A DNA stretch of 64,000 nt, taken from positions 248,001-312,000 of the forward strand of contig NZ_KQ948661.1 in the NCBI RefSeq assembly GCF_001514145.1, read 5' to 3'. This document shows positions 33,194-41,230 of the stretch, in pieces. The notes beneath the pieces are model-generated. The model did no database searches. It had not been told where the DNA came from and saw only the letters and a program-made list of their open reading frames with translations. The position numbers and the translations under genes are program-made. The stretch is from Streptomyces canus (GTDB lineage: Bacteria > Actinomycetota > Actinomycetes > Streptomycetales > Streptomycetaceae). The stretch's first letter is position 1. Every line of letters begins with the position of its first letter.

Positions 33194-34534
33194 TCATCCC
33201 GCCAGGCTGAAGCGCTCGAAGTGGATCTGCGGCTTGGGCACGTCCAGCTCGCGCAGGCTGCCCAGGACCGCGTTCATCATCGGGGGCGGTCCGCACAGGA
33301 AGACGTCCCGCTCGGCGATGTCGGGCACGAGACGGGCCAGTTCGCCCGCCGCCAGCTTGTCGGGCACCGGCGGGCCGGTGACCAGGTGGAGTTCGGCGCC
33401 CTTGGCGGTCGCGAGGTCGCGCAGCTCGTCGTAGAGGACGGCGTCCCGGTCGGAGCCGACCCGGTAGATGACGACGGCGTGGCCCTGCACCTCCTCCAGG
33501 AGCGCCCGGATCGGGGTGACGCCGACGCCGCCGGCGATGAGCACGGACTCGGGCCGCGTGCGGTGCAGGGCGGTGAAGGCGCCGTAGGGGCCCTCGGCGA
33601 AGACGCGGGTGCCGACCTTGACGTGCCTGAGGGCGGCGCTGCCCTCGCCGGCCGCCTTGGCGGTCAGGCGCAGCGTCCTGCCGTCGGGGGCGGCGGAGAG
33701 GGAGAAGGGGTTGGCCTGCCACCAGCGGTCGGCGGTCAGGAAGCGCCACAGGAAGAACTGTCCGGCGCGGGCGGGGAGTTGGTCGAGGTCCTTGCCGCTG
33801 ATGTAGATCGAGACGACGCTGTCGTTCTCGGGCACGACGGCCGTGACCCGGAACTGGTGACGCCAGTTCCGCCACAGCGGGAGCACCGCGCGGCCCAGGA
33901 CGACCGAGCCGAGGGCCACGCCCCAGACGCCGTACCAGTACCCGGTGGCGACGGAGGAGGACGTGAAGGTGGTGCCGACGGCGACCTGGTGGGTGAAGGC
34001 CAGCACCACGGCGACGTACGTGTACAGGTGGATGAAGTGCCAGGTCTCGTAGGCGAGACGGCGCCGGGCGTACCGGGCGGAGACCGCGCCGACCGCGATG
34101 ATCAGGCAGAACGCCACGACCGCGCGCAGAACGCCCTCGGTGGTCTCGGCGAGGTCGACGATCTCGCCGATCGGGCCCACGTCGGTGCCCTCGGCGTAGC
34201 CGAAGCTGATGAAGACGACGTGTGCGAGCAGCGTCCACAGGATGCCGAAGCCGGTCCAGCGGTGCCAGGAGGTCAGCCGGTCCATGCCGATGCGGCGGTC
34301 GAGCCAGGGCAGCCGGGCCACCAGGACCAGCTGGAAGGCCATGATGAGCGCGGCGTACAGGCCGGTGAGGCGGCCGAGCACGATGAGCGCGTTGGAGGCG
34401 AAGCCGGCCTGGGCGAAGAACCAGGCGACCACGGCCGCGTTGGCGGCCAGCACGGCGTAGAGCCCGGTGCGGGCCACCACCCTGGGGCGTTGTATCGCCG
34501 TGGGGGGCGCAGGGGGCGATTGGACGGTCGTCAC
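33194..34534 (-). CDS. Ferric reductase-like transmembrane flavocytochrome
   Basis: The protein has 446 residues. About six membrane helices (to about residue 220) with His residues (GFGILWTLLAHVVFISFG, WHFIHLYTYVAVVLAFTHQVA) suggest paired b-type haem ligands. An FAD-binding FNR-like domain (RAGQFFLWRFL, NPFSLSAAP) and an NAD(P)H-binding part (VLIAGGVGVTPIRALLEEV, VFLCGPPPMM) follow. It should move electrons from NAD(P)H across the membrane. It starts the operon that continues with the FMN-binding protein and ApbE, giving a complete path to extracytoplasmic flavins. Confidence 0.9.
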   Translation of the reverse strand: MTTVQSPPAPPTAIQRPRVVARTGLYAVLAANAAVVAWFFAQAGFASNALIVLGRLTGLYAALIMAFQLVLVARLPWLDRRIGMDRLTSWHRWTGFGILWTLLAHVVFISFGYAEGTDVGPIGEIVDLAETTEGVLRAVVAFCLIIAVGAVSARYARRRLAYETWHFIHLYTYVAVVLAFTHQVAVGTTFTSSSVATGYWYGVWGVALGSVVLGRAVLPLWRNWRHQFRVTAVVPENDSVVSIYISGKDLDQLPARAGQFFLWRFLTADRWWQANPFSLSAAPDGRTLRLTAKAAGEGSAALRHVKVGTRVFAEGPYGAFTALHRTRPESVLIAGGVGVTPIRALLEEVQGHAVVIYRVGSDRDAVLYDELRDLATAKGAELHLVTGPPVPDKLAAGELARLVPDIAERDVFLCGPPPMMNAVLGSLRELDVPKPQIHFERFSLAG

Positions 34535-34687
34535 GGGTCGTAGCTCCTTGATCGGGGCCTCTGGATTACCGAGCTTGTCCGGCGGGAGCTGTCGATTCGC
34601 TGTCGTACAACTTTCAAGAGGTTATCGATGTGGCCGGGGCGCCCACCCGGCCGTGGCTTTCCGGCCGCTGTGCAGCACTATGAGCAG

Positions 34688-35377
34688 GTGGAAAAAGTAC
34701 GACTCCTCGTCGTGGACGACGACCCGCCGATCGCCGATCTCGTGGCGACGGTCGCCCGCTACGAGGGCTGGGAGGCCGTCACCGCGAACTCCGGTGAGGA
34801 GGCGCTGAGCCGGGCCGCGGAGTTCCGTCCCGACATCGTGGTGCTCGACCTCATGCTGCCCGACATCGACGGCTTCGGCGTGCTGGAGCGGCTGCGGCGC
34901 TCGGGCACGATGGTGCCCGTGGTGTTCCTCACGGCGCGCGACGCGGTCGCCGACCGGGTGGCCGGGCTGACCCGGGGCGGGGACGACTATCTGGTCAAGC
35001 CGTTCGCGGTGGAGGAGCTGATGGCCCGGCTGCGGACCGTGCTGCGGCGCAGCTCCGGACCCGGCTTCCAGCGCTCGGTGCTCTCGGTCGCGGATCTCAC
35101 GATGGACGAGGACACCCGCGAGGTGCGCCGTGGCGACAAGCTGCTCACCCTCACTCCGACCGAGTACGAGGTCCTCAGGTACCTGATGCGCAAGTCGCCG
35201 ACCGTGCTGACCAAGGCGCAGATCCTCGACCATGTGTGGGAGTACGGCTTCGGCGGCCGCTCCAACGTCGTGGAGCTGGTCGTCAGCCGGCTGCGCCGCA
35301 AGCTGGACGACACGGGCGAGCCCCTGATCCACACCGTGCGGGGCTTCGGGTACGTCATCCGGCAGGCGGCCGAATGA
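34688..35377 (+). CDS. OmpR-family response regulator
   Basis: The protein has 229 residues if it starts at the GTG at 34688. The receiver domain has VVDDD, phospho-acceptor Asp in IVVLDLMLPDIDGF, TAR and KPF. The C-terminal winged helix ends FGGRSNVVELVVSRLRRKLDDTGEPLIHTVRGFGYVI. An ATG at 34628 with a good AAGAGG site would add 20 residues with little coding bias, so the start is not settled. It overlaps the kinase gene by 4 nt (ATGA) and is divergent from the flavin electron-transfer operon, a possible target. Confidence 0.88.
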   Translation: MEKVRLLVVDDDPPIADLVATVARYEGWEAVTANSGEEALSRAAEFRPDIVVLDLMLPDIDGFGVLERLRRSGTMVPVVFLTARDAVADRVAGLTRGGDDYLVKPFAVEELMARLRTVLRRSSGPGFQRSVLSVADLTMDEDTREVRRGDKLLTLTPTEYEVLRYLMRKSPTVLTKAQILDHVWEYGFGGRSNVVELVVSRLRRKLDDTGEPLIHTVRGFGYVIRQAAE

Positions 35378-36831
35378 GATCCTTTTTCGGCCGCCTGCGT
35401 TCGGCGTACCGGAGGATGCGGCTCGGTACCCGCCTCGCGCTGGGGCTCGGGGCGGTGGCCCTGGTGGTGTTCGCGGTGGTGGGCACCGCGCTGACCACGT
35501 ACATGCGGGACTATCTGTCGGCCCAGCTCAACGAGCAGCTGTCGCTCGCCCAGGTCGCCCAGTCGAAGAGCATCGCCGAGTCCGGCACGCTCACGGGCAA
35601 GAAGTACTGGGCCTGGTACTACGCGGTGTACGACATCAAGAACGGCACCCCGCGGCTGCGCACGCCCGAGGACCCCTCCGACCTGCCGGAGGACGTCGAC
35701 GAGTTCACCGCCGTCGCGAAGACGCAGACCGTCGCGCACACCGAGGTCCTGGCCACCGAACACCTGAAGGGGCAGGGCGAGTACCGGCTGCGCGCCTGCG
35801 AGGTCGAGCCCGGTGTGGTCCTGGTCAGCGCGGCTCCCATGGACGACATCGACGCCACGGTACGGCGGCTGATCACGGTCCAGGTCGTCGCCTTCGGGTC
35901 GGCGCTGCTGGCTCTCGTGGTGGTCGGCCGCAAACTGCTGCGCCGGGGCCTGAAACCGCTGAGCGACATGGCGCACACCGCGCACGGTATCGCCCTGCAC
36001 GACCTGACCGAGTCGGCGGCCCGGCTGCCGTTGCGTGCCGACAAGCGGGGCGGCGGCCCGGAGGTCGAGGAGCTGCGGACGGCGTTCAACACCATGCTGG
36101 AGCACATCGACGACTCACTCGCGGTCCGTGCGGAGGCCGAGCAGCGGCTGCGCCGGTTCGTCGCGGACGCCTCGCACGAGCTGCGCACCCCTTTGATGTC
36201 CGTACGGGGCTACGCGGACCTCTTCCAGTACGCCGCCGCGAACGCCCCCGAGGAGCGCGACAAGCACCTGGCCCGGCTGCGCGCCGAGGCCGCCCGCATG
36301 GGTTTCCTCCTGGACGACCTGCTGCTGCTCGCCCGCCTGGACGCGGCGGAGGTGGAGACGCCGCTCAGGCCCGTCGAGACGGACCTGGTGGAGCTGGTGG
36401 AGCACGCGGCCGACGCCTTCCGCGCGAGCCACCCGGACCATCCGCTGACGCTGACGCCGGGTCCCCTGGCTTTGAAGCTGCGGCTCGATCCGCAGCGCGT
36501 CCGCCAGGTCCTCGACAACCTCCTCGCCAACGCGGCCATGCACACTCCGCCGGGCACGTCGGTCTCCGTCGGGGTCCGCGTCCGGGACGGCCGGGCGCAG
36601 GTGCGGATCGCGGACGCGGGTCCCGGCATTCCGGCCGCCGACCAGGAGCGGGTCTTCGACCGCTTCTACCGCGTCGACAAGGCCCGCAGCCGGGACCGGG
36701 GCGGCAGCGGCCTGGGCCTCGCGGTGGCGAGGTCCCTGGTCCGGGCGCACGGCGGCGCGATCGAGCTGGCCGCCGAGCCGGGCTCGACGGTGTTCACGGT
36801 GTCGCTCCCGCTGAGCCGCACGCGGCCGTGA
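35374..36831 (+). CDS. Sensor histidine kinase of two-component system 1
   Basis: The protein has 485 residues. A first membrane helix (about 22-45) is followed by an extracytoplasmic sensor of about 125 residues, a second helix (about 168-188) and HAMP. The H-box FVADASHELRTPLMSVRGYADLF contains the phospho-accepting His. The ATP-binding domain has N-box LDNLLANAAMHTPPGT, IADAGPGIP and GGSGLGLAVARSLV. It is coupled to the response regulator by ATGA. The signal is unknown. Confidence 0.93.
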   Translation: MRSFFGRLRSAYRRMRLGTRLALGLGAVALVVFAVVGTALTTYMRDYLSAQLNEQLSLAQVAQSKSIAESGTLTGKKYWAWYYAVYDIKNGTPRLRTPEDPSDLPEDVDEFTAVAKTQTVAHTEVLATEHLKGQGEYRLRACEVEPGVVLVSAAPMDDIDATVRRLITVQVVAFGSALLALVVVGRKLLRRGLKPLSDMAHTAHGIALHDLTESAARLPLRADKRGGGPEVEELRTAFNTMLEHIDDSLAVRAEAEQRLRRFVADASHELRTPLMSVRGYADLFQYAAANAPEERDKHLARLRAEAARMGFLLDDLLLLARLDAAEVETPLRPVETDLVELVEHAADAFRASHPDHPLTLTPGPLALKLRLDPQRVRQVLDNLLANAAMHTPPGTSVSVGVRVRDGRAQVRIADAGPGIPAADQERVFDRFYRVDKARSRDRGGSGLGLAVARSLVRAHGGAIELAAEPGSTVFTVSLPLSRTRP

Positions 36832-36901
36832 GTCTTACGAAGCCGTGACGTGACGGGCGCGGTCCGGCCGTCCGGGCAGCTCACGGCCCTAGCGTGAGGG
36901 C

Positions 36902-37903
36902 ATGCGCGTACTGGTCACCGGCGGTGCCGGTTTCATCGGGTCCCAGATCGTCGAAGCGCTCCTGGCACACGGTCACGAGCCCGTCCTGTACGACGTGCGG
37001 GCCGACCCGGCGTCCGACGTACGGGACCCCGACGCCGTCCGCCGCTCCCTGACCGGGGTGGACGCGGTGTGCCATCAGGCGGCGATGGTCGGCCTGGGCG
37101 TGGACTTCGCCGACGCCCCGGAGTACGTCTCCCACAACGACCTCGGCACGGCGGTGCTGCTCGCCGCGATGGCCGGGGCGGGGGTACGGCGGCTCGTGCT
37201 GGCCGGGTCGATGGTCGTGTACGGCGAGGGCCGCTACACCTGCGCCCGGCACGGGACCGTACGGCCGGGCCCGCGAGCCGTCGCCGACCTGGACGCGGGG
37301 CGCTTCGAGCCGCCGTGCCCGGTGTGCGGCGCGGACCTCTCCCCCGGCCTGGTCGGCGAGGACGCCCCGGTCGATCCCCGGAACGTGTACGCGACGACCA
37401 AGCTCACCCAGGAGCACCTGGCGGCGTCCTGGGCACGGGCCACGGGCGGGTCGGCGGTGGCACTGCGCTACCACAACGTCTACGGACCGGGCATGCCCCG
37501 CGACACCCCGTACGCCGGTGTCGCCTCCTTCTTCCGCTCCGCGCTCGCCCGCGGCGAGGCCCCGCGCGTCTTCGAGGACGGCGGCCAGCGCCGGGACTTC
37601 GTGCACGTACGGGACGTGGCCGCGGCCAACGTGGCGGCGCTGGAGGCGAGTTCGAGGGACGGCGCGCTCACCTCGTACAACTCCGGAAGCGGCGAGCCGC
37701 ACACGGTGGGCGAGATGGCCCGCGCGCTGGCCGCGGCCCACGGCGGGCCCGAGCCGGTGGTCACCGGGGAGTACCGCCTCGGGGACGTACGGCACATCAC
37801 GGCGGACTCGGCGCGGCTGCGGGCGGAGCTGGGGTGGAAGGCGGAGGTCGGATTCGCCGAGGGAATACTGGAGTTCGCGGGCGCGGGCATGCGGGGCGCC
37901 TAG
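36902..37903 (+). CDS. NAD-dependent sugar-nucleotide epimerase with Cys-rich insert
   Basis: The protein has 333 residues, an extended short-chain dehydrogenase. NAD-binding GGAGFIGS is at 7-14, LAGSMVVYG provides Ser, and the YATTK motif provides the catalytic Tyr/Lys. Between them lies an insert with YTCARHGTVRPGPR and CPVCGADL, placing three Cys and one His together, likely a metal knuckle. I recall this insert from dTDP-L-rhamnose 4-epimerase-like enzymes, but the substrate here is unproven. A GTGAGGG ribosome site supports the ATG. A strong terminator follows. Confidence 0.88.
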   Translation: MRVLVTGGAGFIGSQIVEALLAHGHEPVLYDVRADPASDVRDPDAVRRSLTGVDAVCHQAAMVGLGVDFADAPEYVSHNDLGTAVLLAAMAGAGVRRLVLAGSMVVYGEGRYTCARHGTVRPGPRAVADLDAGRFEPPCPVCGADLSPGLVGEDAPVDPRNVYATTKLTQEHLAASWARATGGSAVALRYHNVYGPGMPRDTPYAGVASFFRSALARGEAPRVFEDGGQRRDFVHVRDVAAANVAALEASSRDGALTSYNSGSGEPHTVGEMARALAAAHGGPEPVVTGEYRLGDVRHITADSARLRAELGWKAEVGFAEGILEFAGAGMRGA

Positions 37904-37916
37904 CCCGCGGTGGACC

Positions 37917-37966
37917 GGTGGTGCCGCCCGCGAAGGAAAGCGGCCGCGGGCGGCACCACCTCTTTT
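37917..37966. terminator. Strong terminator after epimerase gene
   Basis: The perfect 16-bp stem pairs 37917-37932 with 37945-37960 around a 12-nt loop and is followed by TCTTTT. It lies between the convergent epimerase and histidine kinase genes. Confidence 0.9.
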
Positions 37967-37993
37967 CAAGAGGCGGCCTTTTCAAGAGGCGGC
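37962..37993. repeat. 16-nt tandem duplication at kinase gene end
   Basis: CTTTTCAAGAGGCGGC occurs twice in direct succession (37962-37977, 37978-37993). The second copy contains the stop codon of the minus-strand kinase gene. Confidence 0.85.
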
Positions 37994-39094
37994 CGACGGC
38001 AGCACCACCTCAAAGCGACAGCCGCCCGGCACATTGCGTACCGTGGCCCAGCCCGCGTGGGCCTCCACGATGCCCCGGACGATCGCAAGGCCAAGTCCCG
38101 CCCCGGCGGGCGGTGTCCGGGCGTGCGTGCCGCGCCAGCCGGTGTCGAAGACGCGGGGCAGGTCCTCCTCGGGGATGCCGCCGCAGCCGTCCGTGACGGA
38201 CAGGACGACCCCTTCGGCGCGGTGTTCGGCGGCCACCGCGACCGTCCCGTCGGCGGGCGTGCGGCGGATGGCGTTGACGAGGAGGTTGCCCAGCACGCGG
38301 CTCATCTCCTTGCCGTCCACCTCGACCGGCACGGCCGCCACCCGGTCGCCGACCAGCCGTACTCCGTGTTCGCGGGCCAGGGGGTCGGCACCCGCGAGGG
38401 CGTCCGAGACGAGGTCGTACAGGGAGATCCGGCTCGGGGTCAGGGCCAGCGTGCCCGCGTGGATGCGGGAGAGTTCGAAGAGGTCGCCGACCATGCCGTT
38501 GAGGCGTTCGACCTCGGTGCGGATCTGCCTCAGGTAGCGGGCGGGGTCGGCGGCGACACCGTCCTCCAGGGCCTCGGACATCGCGCGCAGGCCGGCCAGT
38601 GGGGTGCGCAGGTCGTGGGAGATCCAGGCGACGAGTTCACGCCGGGAGGACTCCAGGGCACGTTCCCGTTCCCGGGACTCGGCGAGCTTGGCGCTGGTGG
38701 CCTCCAACTCCCGGCCGAGTTCGGTGAGTTCGGCGGTCGTGGGTCCGCCGGGTGAGGTGAAGTCACCGCCGTCGCCGAAGGAGCGGGCGGCGAGCGCAAG
38801 GGCCCGGCTGCGGGCGGCGACCCAGCGGCCGAGCAGCAGGGCGGTGGCCAGGGAGACCACGGCGGCCATCAGGACGACGGTCGTGACCACGCTCAGGTCG
38901 TGCCCGGACAGGAACATGGCCTGGGCGACCGCGAGGGTACCGGCCAGCATCGCGGTGATGCCGACGGCGGCTACCACGGTGAGGTGCAGGGAGAGCGAGC
39001 GCCGCCGGATCAGCAGCAGCACGCACGCGCCGAGGACTCCGGCCGTGACGGCGCCGAGGAAGGCGTAGAGAGCGATGAGGAGCATGTCGCGCAC
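37982..39094 (-). CDS. Sensor histidine kinase of two-component system 2
   Basis: The protein has 370 residues. Two or three membrane helices lie in the first 100 residues with almost no extracytoplasmic loop, so it probably senses within the membrane. A HAMP-like coiled part is followed by the H-box LVAWISHDLRTPLAGLRAMSEAL, N-box LGNLLVNAIRRTPADG, VTDGCGGIP and GAGLGLAIVRGIVEAH. The GTG start at 39094 has GGAGG 9 nt upstream, inside the end of the response-regulator gene. The regulator is encoded just before it. Confidence 0.92.
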   Translation of the reverse strand: MRDMLLIALYAFLGAVTAGVLGACVLLLIRRRSLSLHLTVVAAVGITAMLAGTLAVAQAMFLSGHDLSVVTTVVLMAAVVSLATALLLGRWVAARSRALALAARSFGDGGDFTSPGGPTTAELTELGRELEATSAKLAESRERERALESSRRELVAWISHDLRTPLAGLRAMSEALEDGVAADPARYLRQIRTEVERLNGMVGDLFELSRIHAGTLALTPSRISLYDLVSDALAGADPLAREHGVRLVGDRVAAVPVEVDGKEMSRVLGNLLVNAIRRTPADGTVAVAAEHRAEGVVLSVTDGCGGIPEEDLPRVFDTGWRGTHARTPPAGAGLGLAIVRGIVEAHAGWATVRNVPGGCRFEVVLPSAAS

Positions 39095-39097
39095 GGG

Positions 39098-39811
39098 TCA
39101 CACCTCCGCCGGTGAGCCGTCGAAGCGGTAGCCGACGCCCCAGACGGTCTGGATCAGGCGGGGCCTGGCCGGGTCGTCCTCGACCTTGCCCCTGAGCCGG
39201 CGCACATGGACGGTGACGGTCGACAGGTCGCCGAAGTCCCAGCCCCACACCTCGCGCATCAGGTCCTCGCGGCTGAAGACCCGGCCGGGGTGCCGCAGGA
39301 AGAAGGCGAGGAGGTCGAACTCCCGGATGGTGAGGGCGAGTTCAGTGCCGTCCTTGAGGGCGCGGCGGGCCGCCGGGTCCATCGAGAGTCCGGCGGCGCC
39401 CAGGTGGCCGGACGGCTGGGAGGGCCGGGAGCGGCGCAGCACGGACTCGACGCGCAGGACCAGTTCGCGGGGGCTGAACGGCTTGGTGACGTAGTCGTCG
39501 GCACCGACCTCCAGGCCCAGGATCCGGTCGTCCTCGTCGCCGCGCGCGGTGAGCATGATGACCGGGACGGGTCCGCGGCCCCGCATCCGGCGGCACACCT
39601 CCAGGCCGTCCATGCCGGGCAGCATCAGGTCGAGGACCACGAGGTCCGGACGGTTGGCGGCGGCGCGGGCGAGTGCGTCGGGGCCGTCGGCGGCCCGGTC
39701 CACGAGGTATCCGGCCCGGTCCAGGTAGCCGGCGACCACTTCGGCGACGGTGGGGTCGTCGTCGACGACGAGGACCCGGGGCCGGGTCGGTGCGTACTGC
39801 TGCTGCTCCAT
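39098..39811 (-). CDS. OmpR-family response regulator of system 2
   Basis: The protein has 237 residues from the ATG at 39811. The receiver domain has VVDDD, Asp in LVVLDLMLPGMDGLEV, TARGDEDD and KPFSPREL. The winged-helix end is GDLSTVTVHVRRLRGKVEDDPARPRLIQTVWGVGYRF. The frame is open far upstream but without coding features. It is divergent from the GT2 operon across 112 nt, so that operon is a likely target along with its own genes. Confidence 0.92.
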   Translation of the reverse strand: MEQQQYAPTRPRVLVVDDDPTVAEVVAGYLDRAGYLVDRAADGPDALARAAANRPDLVVLDLMLPGMDGLEVCRRMRGRGPVPVIMLTARGDEDDRILGLEVGADDYVTKPFSPRELVLRVESVLRRSRPSQPSGHLGAAGLSMDPAARRALKDGTELALTIREFDLLAFFLRHPGRVFSREDLMREVWGWDFGDLSTVTVHVRRLRGKVEDDPARPRLIQTVWGVGYRFDGSPAEV

Positions 39812-39923
39812 GCCGCAAGCCTCGCACCGCCCGTGCGCAAGTGGCGCCGACGGCGGCCGACGTCCTTGTTCCGTAAGGGGCCGAAGCCGGGTTCGTCCGT
39901 TTTGCGCTCGTAGGGTGAACGTC

Positions 39924-40625
39924 GTGACGACCCCTTCCGCAAACGAACCGGCGGCGTCCGTGGACGTCGTGCTGCCCTGTCTCGACGAGGCCCGGGCCCT
40001 GCCGTGGGTGCTGGAACGCATCCCGCCCGGCTGGCGCGCGCTCGTCGTCGACAACGGCTCCACGGACGGCTCGGCCCGCATCGCCCAGGACCTCGGTGCG
40101 ACCGTCGTCCGCGAGGAGCGGCGCGGTTTCGGCGCCGCCTGCCATGCGGGGCTGACCGCGGCCACGGCCGACATCGTGTGCTTCTGCGACTGCGACGCCT
40201 CCCTCGACCCTTCGGATCTGGTGCCGTTCGTGGACGAGGTGCTGGCCGCAGACGCGGACCTCGTGCTCGGCCGACGCCGTCCGCAGACCCGTGGTGCCTG
40301 GCCGCCGCACGCCCGGGCGGGCAACCTCGCGCTCGCCCGGCTGCTGCGCCGCCGCACCGGTCTGCGCCTGCACGACCTGGGCCCGCTGCGCGCCGCCCGG
40401 CGTGAGCCACTGCTCGCCCTCGGCCTGACGGACCGGCGCAGCGGCTACCCCCTGCAGATGGTGGTGCGGGCGGCCGACGCGGGCTGGCGGATCGCCGAGC
40501 ACGACGTCCCGTACCGGCCGCGCACCGGCGCCTCCAAGGTGACGGGCACCTGGCGGGGCACGTGGCAAGCGGTGCGGGACATGAGCCAGGTCCTCTCCGA
40601 GCCGGAGCCGGGGGTGCGGGCGTGA
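39924..40625 (+). CDS. Family 2 glycosyltransferase
   Basis: The protein has 233 residues. The GT2 nucleotide-sugar fold is shown by VDVVLPCLDEARALPWVLE, VVDNGSTDGSARIA, a CDCDASLDPSDL acidic cluster (the DxD equivalent) and LVLGRRRP. There are no membrane helices, so it is cytoplasmic or peripheral. The GTG at 39924 has AGGGTGA well placed. Its stop overlaps the DUF2064 gene start. It resembles enzymes that transfer a sugar onto polyprenyl phosphate, but the acceptor is unknown. Confidence 0.9.
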   Translation: MTTPSANEPAASVDVVLPCLDEARALPWVLERIPPGWRALVVDNGSTDGSARIAQDLGATVVREERRGFGAACHAGLTAATADIVCFCDCDASLDPSDLVPFVDEVLAADADLVLGRRRPQTRGAWPPHARAGNLALARLLRRRTGLRLHDLGPLRAARREPLLALGLTDRRSGYPLQMVVRAADAGWRIAEHDVPYRPRTGASKVTGTWRGTWQAVRDMSQVLSEPEPGVRA

Positions 40626-41230
40626 CCACGCTGCTCGTCATCGCCAAGGAGCCGCGGCCGGGGCGGGTCAAGACCCGGCTCACCCCGCCGTTCACCCCCG
40701 CGGAGGCGGCCGCGCTGGCCGAGGCGTCCCTCGCGGACACCCTCGACGTCGTGGCCCGCACCCCGGCCCGCCGCCGGGTCCTGGTCCTGGAGGGCGCGCC
40801 GGGCCCCTGGCTGCCGCCGGGTTTCGATGTCGTACGGCAGTGCGCGGGCGGCCTCGACGAACGGCTGGCCGCGGCCTTCGCGGGCTGCGACGGCCCGGCC
40901 CTCCTCATCGGCATGGACACGCCCCAGGTGACCCCGGAACTGCTCACCGTGGACTTCGCCGACTGCGAGGCCTACTTCGGGCCGGCCGAGGACGGCGGCT
41001 TCTGGGCTCTGGGTCTGGCGCAACCGGATCCGTCCCGGCTGCGCGGGGTGCCGATGTCGACACCCCGGACCGGAGCCGCCCAGCGGGCCCGGCTGAGCGG
41101 CCTGCGGGTACGGCAGCTGCCGCCGCTGCGGGACGTGGACACGGCGTACGACGCGGCGCTGGTGGCGAAGGCGGCACCAGGCGGACGGTTCGCGGCGGAG
41201 CTGGAACGACTTGCGGGGGCGGAGCGATGA
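40622..41230 (+). CDS. DUF2064 / TIGR04282-like nucleotidyl-glycosyltransferase family protein
   Basis: The protein has 202 residues. The start TTLLVIAKEPRPGRVKTRLTPPFTPAEAAALAEA and the LLIGMDTPQVTPELL and FGPAEDGGFWALGL motifs match the DUF2064 family, a nucleotidyltransferase-like fold. Some members accompany GT2 enzymes in arsenosugar or glycan operons. No arsenic methyltransferase or radical SAM gene is present here. GTG and ATG start/stop overlaps couple it to genes on both sides. Confidence 0.9.
   Translation: MTTLLVIAKEPRPGRVKTRLTPPFTPAEAAALAEASLADTLDVVARTPARRRVLVLEGAPGPWLPPGFDVVRQCAGGLDERLAAAFAGCDGPALLIGMDTPQVTPELLTVDFADCEAYFGPAEDGGFWALGLAQPDPSRLRGVPMSTPRTGAAQRARLSGLRVRQLPPLRDVDTAYDAALVAKAAPGGRFAAELERLAGAER

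Noticed and set aside
39924..41230. Arsenosugar biosynthesis from the GT2 + DUF2064 pair
   Set aside because: The accompanying arsenic methyltransferase and radical SAM genes are absent in the window, so only a general glycan role is supported.
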